From Oscillospiraceae bacterium (GTDB taxonomy: Bacteria; Bacillota_A; Clostridia; Oscillospirales; Ruminococcaceae), in the NCBI GenBank assembly GCA_017848205.1, contig JAGDDO010000537.1, positions 1 to 6,223 on the forward strand: a stretch of DNA of 6,223 bases. Reading direction: 5' to 3'. Numbering within the stretch: position 1 is the stretch's first letter; each line of letters starts with the position of its first letter. Shown piece after piece: positions 1-4,815 of the stretch. Below the pieces are notes generated by a model. That model had not been told where the DNA came from and did not search any database. It worked only from the letters and a program-made list of their open reading frames with translations. The position numbers were made by a program, and so were the translations under genes.

Positions 1-524
1 ATACAGAAAAGGTAACTACCGAAAATATCGGTGAACTTCCGACTCCTACACTGTGGCCGACTGTAGAACCGACTCGTCCACCGACGGTAGAACCAACAAT
101 TGCCCCAACCCGTCTGCCGACAGTAAATCCGACACAGATACTGGATCCGACAACTGACCCAACTCGTCTGCCGACAGTGAATCCGACACAGATACTGGAT
201 CCGACAACTAAACCAACCCTTCCGCCGACGGTGGAACCGACAATGGTGCACCCGACGGACGAACCAACACTTCCTCCTACGGTAAGTCCAACAGATTCGA
301 CTGTATGTCCTACTATAGCACCGCAGTGGCTTTACGGCGATGTAAACACGGATGGCATAATCGATGTAAGTGATTTTACTATGCTTTCACTTGCACTGGT
401 AGGAGATGTAGAGTTATCAGAACGTCAGAAGGTAAATGCAGATGTAGATAACGACTCTGAAATATCTGTCGCCGATCTTGCAAGTCTCAGACAGTATCTT
501 TCAAAGAAGATAATATCATTCTGA
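1..524 (+). CDS. Dockerin-bearing secreted protein, C-terminal fragment with Pro-Thr linker (5' end missing)
   Basis: The reading frame is open from base 3 to a TGA at 522-524, giving 173 visible residues; the 5' end lies outside the window. A GTG at 177 could be read as a start, but it falls inside the linker with no ribosome binding site, so the gene is simply truncated by the window. Visible parts: about 110 residues of Pro-Thr-rich linker (repeating PT every 4-6 residues, with two near-identical 18-residue units), then a dockerin from about base 336 to the stop. The first Ca-binding loop is canonical (DVNTDGIIDVSD). The second, DVDNDSEISVAD, has Ser where Gly is usual. It ends RQYLSKKIISF. 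Known of the family: dockerins bind cohesins on scaffoldins, and PT linkers separate them from catalytic or binding modules. The upstream module that would define function is not visible. Downstream is copy A of the two-hairpin element. Confidence 0.93.
   Translation, partial: TEKVTTENIGELPTPTLWPTVEPTRPPTVEPTIAPTRLPTVNPTQILDPTTDPTRLPTVNPTQILDPTTKPTLPPTVEPTMVHPTDEPTLPPTVSPTDSTVCPTIAPQWLYGDVNTDGIIDVSDFTMLSLALVGDVELSERQKVNADVDNDSEISVADLASLRQYLSKKIISF
105..212 (+). repeat. Tandem 54-bp duplication in the Pro-Thr linker
   Basis: Two head-to-tail 54-bp units, 105-158 and 159-212, differ at only four bases. They encode PTRLPTVNPTQILDPTTD and the same 18 residues ending in K. The in-frame unit length keeps the linker readable, so this is a recent slippage or unequal-crossover expansion of a low-complexity linker. 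Flanking PT units are more diverged. Confidence 0.9.
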
Positions 525-566
525 TATGCAGCAATTTTCATCCATATGGATTACTCTGATAAATAA

Positions 567-611
567 AACCAGCGGGAGCACCGGTGAAAAAATCCGGTGC
601 TCCCGCTGGTT
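567..611 (+). terminator. 18-bp perfect hairpin, terminator-like, after the first dockerin gene
   Basis: The left arm AACCAGCGGGAGCACCGG (567-584) pairs perfectly with 594-611 around a 9-nt loop. On the plus strand it is followed by CTGTATAAA, not a T-tract, so intrinsic termination in that direction is doubtful. On the minus strand the stem is followed by TTATTTATC (TTTTATTTATC counting the last two stem bases), which looks more like a terminator. It may instead be a 3'-end stability structure. No minus-strand gene is visible that would need it. Confidence 0.6.
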
Positions 612-620
612 CTGTATAAA

Positions 621-653
621 GGTAGTCTTCACCCCTTCGGGCCGAAGACTGCT
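621..653 (+). other. Second hairpin of copy A
   Basis: AGTCTTC (624-630) pairs with GAAGACT (644-650). The stem extends outward through a T-G, a G-C and a G-T pair, and the apex can form CCC/GGG around TTC with a small internal mismatch. The same hairpin is kept in copy B with one loop change (TTC to TGC). It lies 9 nt after the first hairpin; no T-tract follows. Confidence 0.6.
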
Positions 654-655
654 AT

Positions 656-825
656 TTAAAAATCGTACCTGCGTGTCGATAAAGAAAATATCAAAGGTCT
701 TACCTCTGGATATCTGTTGTTCGCATTTACTAAATTGCCGGGATGGATGATATGCAAATTTCACAAACTTCATTGTCGATCAGAAAAATTTTAAAATAAA
801 CTAAGATAATCGGAGCGGTTATGTG
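656..825. other. Intergenic stretch without recognisable genes
   Basis: No convincing coding sequence is seen on either strand; short frames here have no ribosome binding site and no recognisable protein character. The only pattern seen is TGTCGAT followed by A-rich sequence, at 674-680 and again at 774-780. The meaning of this short direct repeat is unknown. Confidence 0.5.
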
Positions 826-831
826 TATAAT
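826..831 (+). promoter_or_regulatory. Candidate -10 box (TATAAT) for the gene at 915
   Basis: A perfect TATAAT hexamer lies 83 nt before the ATG at 915. No good -35 hexamer is found at 16-18 bp upstream, so the promoter assignment rests on the -10 alone. It would leave an untranslated leader of roughly 75 nt. Confidence 0.4.
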
Positions 832-900
832 AATCAGAAAAGGATAACCTTCGGGTGAAATCGTAAAGATAAATTTATTATATACCAGGGAAACGCAAAG

Positions 901-906
901 AGGAGG
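901..906 (+). promoter_or_regulatory. Ribosome binding site AGGAGG for the gene at 915
   Basis: A consensus AGGAGG lies 8 nt before the ATG at 915. This fixes the start, which is also followed directly by a signal peptide. It is the strongest Shine-Dalgarno sequence among the three genes whose starts are visible. Confidence 0.9.
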
Positions 907-914
907 AATTTCTT

Positions 915-2111
915 ATGAAAAAAAGAATTATAAGTGCAGTGTTAGCTGCATCAGCGCTCGGAATATCAGTTTTACCGGTACCTTTTGTGAATGCGGAAAC
1001 TGATGTCATACACGGAGACATAGATGCAAGCGGAACAATCGATGTAACTGATATTACCGAACTTTCACTCGCACTTTTAGGTGACAGGGATCTTTCTGAA
1101 GATCAGAAGAAAGCAGCTGATGCTGACGGTGACGGGGAATTATCCCTCGCAGACCTTGCAAAGTTCAGACAGTATCTTTCCAAGAAGATAAGCAGGCGTG
1201 AGTTTAACAATATTACGCTGGAAAGTATTGTGGATATAACTGAACGAGACTCCCTTTCAGTTCCTGCAGCTATCGAAAAGTTTTATGAAGACGAATATTT
1301 CAGATATGAATTCGGTGGTATTAAGTCAGCGTATGTTGAATGTACTTTTTCCGACGGAAGCATGATGAACGTTAAGGAAGCTCTTGAAAGCGGTATGGTA
1401 ACGATATCTGATCTTGATAAATATGAAATTGATTACCGAAGAACTACTGAAATGACTGCGGTTGTAAAGGAAGTAAAGGATGGACAAATGCTTCTGATCC
1501 CTGCAGAAGGTTCAAAAGAACTGAGATCATGTGATTTGATCATGGCTGATTATGCTTATGCAGTTGAGCAGAAGTTTAAGGTCGGTGACACTGTCGTAGT
1601 CGAATATGACGGTTATATCTATGAAACCTATCCTGCTCAGATCAATGCTTCCCGTGTGAGAATAGTTAATTCTGATGTTACAGGGGATATTACCGATATC
1701 ACTGACAGATGCAAAACTGTAATAGTCGGTGCAGACAGGGATAAATGGATGGCCGGATATAAAGCAGTAATGATATCTTCAATGGATGATTACGATGAAT
1801 ATATCGGCAAAGACAGTAATGAAAATGAAAACCTTGCAAAGGAAGGTATAGAAGTAAGCGAGGAATTCTTTAAAACTAACAGACTTGCAGTTATGATCGA
1901 TTATTCAGAAGGCTGCAACGGAGTTAAATTTACTCTGACCAGAGTAAAAATTGATAAAGACGGCAATGTTCATCTTTACTATGATAAGGAAGTACCTGAA
2001 TTTATGACAAATCTTGCGAGTGTTGCTCACTACATTACAGTAGTTCCGGCCTCTGAAAACACTGAAAGTAAAACTTTTCTTCATCTCAATGAGATCAGGG
2101 TGCGGTATTGA
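915..2111 (+). CDS. Secreted protein with N-terminal dockerin and DUF3221-like / PrcB_C-like C-terminal region
   Basis: The protein has 398 residues. Residues 1-27 form a signal peptide (MKKR, hydrophobic core, likely cleavage after VNA). The dockerin follows at once, at about 33-95: Ca loop 1 is D35-D46 with D37, S39, G40 and D43; loop 2 is D69-D80 with D71, D73 and G74; it ends RQYLSKKI. Residues ~105-176 form an uncharacterised alpha/beta-looking segment. Residues ~178-250 (TAVVKEV, then LRSCDLI, FKVGDTVVVEYDG, YPAQINA) resemble DUF3221-type beta domains. Residues ~262-395 (EEFFKTNRLAVMIDYSEGCNG, then alternating beta strands) resemble the PrcB_C-type domain. Both domain calls are by eye and uncertain. 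No catalytic motif is seen. A dockerin placed first rather than last is uncommon. The start is supported by AGGAGG. Copy B of the two-hairpin element begins at its stop codon. The likely role is a non-catalytic cellulosome component. Confidence 0.92.
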   Translation: MKKRIISAVLAASALGISVLPVPFVNAETDVIHGDIDASGTIDVTDITELSLALLGDRDLSEDQKKAADADGDGELSLADLAKFRQYLSKKISRREFNNITLESIVDITERDSLSVPAAIEKFYEDEYFRYEFGGIKSAYVECTFSDGSMMNVKEALESGMVTISDLDKYEIDYRRTTEMTAVVKEVKDGQMLLIPAEGSKELRSCDLIMADYAYAVEQKFKVGDTVVVEYDGYIYETYPAQINASRVRIVNSDVTGDITDITDRCKTVIVGADRDKWMAGYKAVMISSMDDYDEYIGKDSNENENLAKEGIEVSEEFFKTNRLAVMIDYSEGCNGVKFTLTRVKIDKDGNVHLYYDKEVPEFMTNLASVAHYITVVPASENTESKTFLHLNEIRVRY

Positions 2112-2152
2112 TACAGTAATTTTCATCCATATGGATTACTCTGAATAAATAA

Positions 2153-2195
2153 AACCAGCGGGAGTATCGGTGAAAATCCGGTGCTCCCGCTGGTT
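2153..2195 (+). terminator. 18-bp hairpin, terminator-like, after the DUF3221-like gene
   Basis: The left arm 2153-2170 pairs with 2178-2195 around a 7-nt loop. Relative to copy A the left arm has C-to-T changes at 2165 and 2167, each turning a G-C pair into a G-U pair in plus-strand RNA, so all 18 positions still pair. As in copy A there is no plus-strand T-tract; the T-rich side is on the minus strand. Confidence 0.6.
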
Positions 2196-2204
2196 CTGTA
2201 TAAA

Positions 2205-2237
2205 GGTAGTCTTCACCCCTGCGGGCCGAAGACTGCT
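2205..2237 (+). other. Second hairpin of copy B
   Basis: AGTCTTC (2208-2214) pairs with GAAGACT (2228-2234), extended outward by T-G, G-C and G-T pairs as in copy A. The apex has CCC and GGG around TGC instead of TTC. Stem bases are unchanged between copies. Confidence 0.6.
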
Positions 2238-2281
2238 ATAGAAAAACCGCGCCGCAGGCACCTCATTTTATAGTCTTACTC

Positions 2282-2369
2282 CGGCAGAGTTTAAAAATTC
2301 ACCGGTTTGAAAACAAGCCGGTGAATTTTTTTTTGAAAAGTGTGTTACCTTAGAGATTTTTTTTACACT
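2282..2369 (+). repeat. Terminator-plus-leader element, copy 1 (upstream of the serpin gene)
   Basis: This 88-nt stretch is nearly identical to 4609-4696. It starts at CGGCAGAGTTTA, contains a bidirectional-type terminator hairpin, then GTGTGTTACCTTA, a run of eight T, and ACACT. The only changes between copies are A- and T-run lengths flanking the hairpin and two substitutions. Each copy ends about 120-200 nt before the start codon of the following gene. AGTGT near the hairpin and ACACT at the end can pair as 5-bp arms. Confidence 0.85.
2293..2334 (+). terminator. Rho-independent terminator, A-tract/T-tract hairpin
   Basis: The stem 2293-2309 pairs with 2314-2330 (AAAAATTCACCGG and its complement, extended by TTTG/CAAG with one T-G pair) around an AAAA loop. 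The T-run covers 2326-2334. The symmetrical A-tract before the stem means it could also stop transcription on the minus strand. It probably closes the transcript of the gene at 915 and insulates the serpin gene. Confidence 0.85.
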
Positions 2370-2390
2370 GTATATACAGAGATGAATAAA
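2362..2390 (+). promoter_or_regulatory. Weak distal promoter candidate upstream of the serpin gene
   Basis: TTTACA (2362-2367), 17 bp, then AATAAA (2385-2390). The TTTACA part is conserved in the other copy of the element, where a TAGAAA hexamer follows at the same spacing. Each -10 matches only four of six consensus bases. If used, the transcript would carry the folded region 2400-2470 in its leader. Confidence 0.25.
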
Positions 2391-2399
2391 CAGAAACTA

Positions 2400-2470
2400 T
2401 GATCAGGCTAAAAAATCTTGTCGCAGCATCTGCGGATAAGGTGCTGCGACGGGGAGGGGTGATCTGATCA
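2400..2470 (+). other. 71-nt potential nested fold upstream of the serpin gene
   Basis: An outer 7-bp stem joins TGATCAG (2400-2406) with CTGATCA (2464-2470). Inside, 2420-2431 pairs with 2439-2450 over 12 bp with one G-T pair, closing a 7-nt loop (GCGGATA). The sequence GGGGAGGGGT (2451-2460) lies unpaired on the 3' side. No T-tract follows, so it is not a simple terminator. It matches no riboswitch class I recognise. It is absent from the otherwise similar region before the gene at 4816. Confidence 0.45.
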
Positions 2471-2496
2471 GCAGTTCTGCAGGCATTTCAAAAACA

Positions 2497-2512
2497 TATT
2501 ATTCTATTTTCA
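2497..2512 (+). promoter_or_regulatory. Candidate -10 box and conserved downstream sequence before the serpin gene
   Basis: TATTAT (2497-2502) overlaps the 12-mer ATTCTATTTTCA (2501-2512), which recurs at 4749-4760 just after a TATAAT before the next gene. The distance to the start codon is similar in both cases (about 70 nt). No clear -35 is seen, so this is a candidate only. Confidence 0.35.
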
Positions 2513-2573
2513 TAACACAATCATAAAGAAAAAAGAGAAGAAAGAGAAAAGTTTGAAAAGGCAGGGATAAGAT

Positions 2574-4517
2574 ATGAAACAGAAATTTAAAAAGATAACA
2601 GCAGCAACGGCGGCTCTGGTGCTGACATGCGGATGTGTGGTGTCGGGACTTTACCGTCCGTCGACTGTAAGTTTCGCTGAAGGCGGCAACGCCAAATACA
2701 CTGGTACTGTTGACGAAGACAGCAAGGTGGTATTTTATGCAGGTAAAAGTGCTAATTATACTGTAATGAGCAGTATAAAATCAGATGACAGACCTGATAC
2801 GTTTGTAGTACCGTCTGTCTGCATGTATGGTGAGCCGGTTAGTAATTATGAAAAAGGAGATCAGAGATTAAGAAACATATTTGCTCTTGGTTATAAATCT
2901 GTTGATCTGACCGGTTCAGAAAACGTAATAGTTTCGGACGGTATTTACGAGCTGCAGGATGTGGCGTTTAAGAATACCGATGATCTGAAAACAGTTACTC
3001 TGAGTGATACGGTTACAGTCATCGGAGATCTTGAGCTTGACAAGGACACTGTGTTCAGAGGACACCGTGGTGCCTTTGCGGAAAGATATGCGGTCAGTGC
3101 AGGCTATACCTACGAATATACCGGAGATATAAGCGGTGACGGCAAAATTGACGCTGCGGATATTCTCACCATGTCACAGTATTTTGACGGAGCGGGTGAA
3201 TTAAAGGAGGACGAAGCCGCAAGAGCTGATGAAAACTTTGACGCGAAATTAAATGTTGCCGATTTTGTTCTTCTGAAAAATGAAATAATCGAGCCGAGAG
3301 TATCAGCTTTCGGAGCATCATTTGCGGGTGCTCTTGCATCACCTGATCTGAAGAATATCAGTAGCATAAGCGATAAGATCGATGCAGAAGGATACATGAA
3401 ATTTGCTGCCGCTTCAGCAAAAAATGTTCTCGTTGACACCGTAGATTCGAAGGGTGAGGAAAATCCGGTATATTCACCTCTCAGCTATTATATGGCTCTG
3501 TCCATGACAGCTGAATGTGCTGAGGGCAATACAAGAGACGAGATAGTAAAGGCACTGGGCGCTGAGGATATCGAAAGTGTCCGTAAGGAAAATGACGTTC
3601 TTTTCCGTTCAATTAATTTTGATGATTTTCAGGCTTACTGTCTGCTTGCAAATTCACTCTGGTTAAATGACAAGTGGGAGTTTAAGCAGGATACACTTGA
3701 CCTGATAGCAAAGGATTATTATGCTGTTTCTTTTGCGAAAGATTTCAGAAATAATACAAAGCAGACTGAAAAAGAGATATCGGAATGGATCTGTACAAAC
3801 ACAAGCGGAAAGATAAAGCCTGAAATTAAGATCGAGGATCCGGAATCAGAGATCATGAAGATAATCAATACTGTTTCCTTTAAAGAGACCTGGGACGAAG
3901 AGTTCAGTGAAACTAAAACGAGTGCTTTCCATAAACCGGACGGTGAAGATGAAGACTGTAAATTTATGGAGAAACGTGAAAACGGAAAAGTAGGATTTGC
4001 AGATAATTTCATGTTTTATGCTGAAGATCTTCGTGACGGATATAAAATGAACTTTGTTCTTCCTGATGAAGGCACTGATATAAAGAATATCATTTCTGAC
4101 AGTGAAACTTTAGCAGGTATTTATGCAGGAGAGCTTGACTTTGCGAACTGTTCCGTTACCCTTACAGTACCTGAGTTTGAAGTTGCATCAAAGTTTGATC
4201 TCATAGACGCGACAAAGCAGATGGGTGTTTCAGATGCTTTTGATGGTTTAAAAGCTGATTTCAACGCAGTTGTTGACTACGATAAAAACGGTATACCTGG
4301 TGCCAAGGTGAGCATGATCGACCATGAAGCAAGGATCAGAGTTGATGAAAAGGGCTGCGAGGGCGCTGCATATACAGTTGTAGCAATAGCAACAACTGCT
4401 CCTGCGCCTCCGAACAGACAGGTTAAATTCACACTTGACAGACCATTCTTCTACTATGTTACTGACAGAAACAACATACCTGTATTCGCAGGAATTATCG
4501 ATAACCCGAACGAATAA
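2574..4517 (+). CDS. Secreted serpin-type protease inhibitor with LRR-like segment and internal dockerin
   Basis: The protein has 647 residues. The signal peptide runs to about residue 35 (cleavage after SFA). Residues ~40-180 form a poorly conserved region ending in one BspA-type leucine-rich repeat and its cap (FRGHRGAFAERYAVSAGYTY). The dockerin is at ~184-240: loop 1 is D185-D196; loop 2 is D219-D230 with Ala at the usual Gly. The serpin domain is at ~265-645 and shows NPVYSPLSYYMALSM, ANSLWL, INTVSFKETW, VSMIDHEARIRVDEKG and FTLDRPFFYYV. Reactive loop: counting E592 as P17 puts P1 near T608 (IATTAPAP), with small P12-P10 residues (GAA), typical of inhibitory serpins; P14 is Cys595 where Thr or Ser is usual. 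A Thr/Ala-rich bond suggests elastase- or subtilisin-like targets (inference). Dockerin serpins are known from clostridial cellulosomes, where they are thought to guard against proteases. The weak AGGGA before ATG 2574 and the following signal peptide support the start. A strong terminator follows. Confidence 0.95.
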   Translation: MKQKFKKITAATAALVLTCGCVVSGLYRPSTVSFAEGGNAKYTGTVDEDSKVVFYAGKSANYTVMSSIKSDDRPDTFVVPSVCMYGEPVSNYEKGDQRLRNIFALGYKSVDLTGSENVIVSDGIYELQDVAFKNTDDLKTVTLSDTVTVIGDLELDKDTVFRGHRGAFAERYAVSAGYTYEYTGDISGDGKIDAADILTMSQYFDGAGELKEDEAARADENFDAKLNVADFVLLKNEIIEPRVSAFGASFAGALASPDLKNISSISDKIDAEGYMKFAAASAKNVLVDTVDSKGEENPVYSPLSYYMALSMTAECAEGNTRDEIVKALGAEDIESVRKENDVLFRSINFDDFQAYCLLANSLWLNDKWEFKQDTLDLIAKDYYAVSFAKDFRNNTKQTEKEISEWICTNTSGKIKPEIKIEDPESEIMKIINTVSFKETWDEEFSETKTSAFHKPDGEDEDCKFMEKRENGKVGFADNFMFYAEDLRDGYKMNFVLPDEGTDIKNIISDSETLAGIYAGELDFANCSVTLTVPEFEVASKFDLIDATKQMGVSDAFDGLKADFNAVVDYDKNGIPGAKVSMIDHEARIRVDEKGCEGAAYTVVAIATTAPAPPNRQVKFTLDRPFFYYVTDRNNIPVFAGIIDNPNE

Positions 4518-4551
4518 CGGTATCTGTCACAAAAACATTCCTTCATAACGG

Positions 4552-4590
4552 TAACAGAGATGTTCATCCGGACATCTCTGTTATTTTTTT
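4552..4590 (+). terminator. Rho-independent terminator of the serpin gene
   Basis: TAACAGAGATGT (4552-4563) pairs perfectly with 4572-4583 around an 8-nt loop, followed by seven T (4584-4590). It lies 34 nt after the serpin stop codon and is the clearest plus-strand terminator in the window. Confidence 0.95.
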
Positions 4591-4608
4591 ATATCTGTGC
4601 TGTACCTT

Positions 4609-4696
4609 CGGCAGAGTTTAAAAAAATTCACCGGTTTGAAAACAAGCCGGTGAATTTTTTTCAAAAGTGTGTTACCTTAAAGATTTTTTTTACACT
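4609..4696 (+). repeat. Terminator-plus-leader element, copy 2 (upstream of the LRR gene)
   Basis: This is the second copy of the 88-nt element at 2282-2369. It has the same CGGCAGAGTTTA start, hairpin, GTGTGTTACCTTA, eight-T run and ACACT end. The serpin gene already has its own terminator at 4552-4590, so the hairpin inside this copy is redundant for plus-strand termination. That supports the idea that the block travels as a unit with the downstream gene's leader. Confidence 0.85.
4620..4661 (+). terminator. Bidirectional-type terminator hairpin
   Basis: AAAAAAATTCACCGG (4620-4634) pairs perfectly with 4647-4661. The stem extends inward as TTTG/CAAG with one T-G pair around an AAAA loop (4639-4642), about 19 bp in all. 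A-tract and T-tract are built into the stem, so it can act on either strand. It is a second stop signal after the serpin gene. Confidence 0.85.
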
Positions 4697-4742
4697 ATAA
4701 GGACAGAGGGATAGAAAACATAAAGGTTTTATCCGGCAGATA

Positions 4743-4760
4743 TATAATATTCTATTTTCA
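4743..4760 (+). promoter_or_regulatory. Candidate -10 box and conserved downstream sequence before the LRR gene
   Basis: A perfect TATAAT (4743-4748) is followed directly by ATTCTATTTTCA (4749-4760), the same 12-mer found before the serpin gene. It lies 67 nt before the ATG at 4816. No recognisable -35 is present. Confidence 0.4.
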
Positions 4761-4815
4761 GAAATAAAAAATGTATGAACAGAAAGAAAGTTTTAATAAT
4801 GAAAGGATGGTTAAA

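Larger units (their letters stand above)
522..655 (+). repeat. Two-hairpin intergenic element, copy A
   Basis: This 134-nt stretch matches 2109-2239 (copy B) with four substitutions and three short indels. Similarity begins at the TGA stop codon of the upstream gene. In order it holds the 12-bp palindrome ATCCATATGGAT (540-551), an A-rich tract, a long perfect hairpin (567-611) and a second hairpin (621-653). Both copies sit immediately after a dockerin gene, yet the two coding ends are otherwise unrelated (a dockerin in one, a unique domain in the other). The element therefore moves or is conserved independently of the genes. Its function is unknown: it could be a 3' UTR structure for termination or stability, or a short dispersed repeat. 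Confidence 0.85.
2109..2239 (+). repeat. Two-hairpin intergenic element, copy B
   Basis: This is the second copy of the element at 522-655, in the same orientation and again beginning at a TGA stop codon. It keeps the ATCCATATGGAT palindrome (2125-2136), the A-rich tract, and both hairpins (2153-2195 and 2205-2237). Differences from copy A are four substitutions (one near the start, two in the left arm of hairpin 1, one in the loop of hairpin 2) and short indels in spacer or loop positions. Confidence 0.85.

Noticed and set aside
177..524. A short complete gene starting at GTG 177
   Set aside because: The frame is open to the window edge and the GTG is a Val codon inside the duplicated linker unit, so the gene is a truncated longer one.
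526..750. A plus-strand open frame of 74 codons after the first gene
   Set aside because: It lies across the two-hairpin element, has no ribosome binding site, and its translation has no protein-like character. The open frame is a by-product of the repeat.
516..773. A minus-strand open frame of 85 codons over the same region
   Set aside because: It covers the hairpins in reverse and has no recognisable domain; the hairpin element explains the sequence.
841..860. A small ACC-TTCG-GGT hairpin in the leader of the gene at 915
   Set aside because: Only three base pairs flank the tetraloop; too weak to call a regulatory structure.
2368..2379. Palindrome CTGTATATACAG as an operator
   Set aside because: It is not conserved in the other copy of the surrounding element, and AT-rich 12-bp palindromes occur by chance.
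3110..3439. Minus-strand open frames inside the serpin and LRR genes (also 3719-4012, 5424-5696, 1905-2126)
   Set aside because: They are shadows of well-supported plus-strand genes, with low-complexity translations and no start signals.
4771..4815. Upstream ATG at 4771 as start of the LRR protein
   Set aside because: No ribosome binding site precedes it, and it would put 15 polar residues before the signal peptide. ATG 4816 has AAAGGA at correct spacing.
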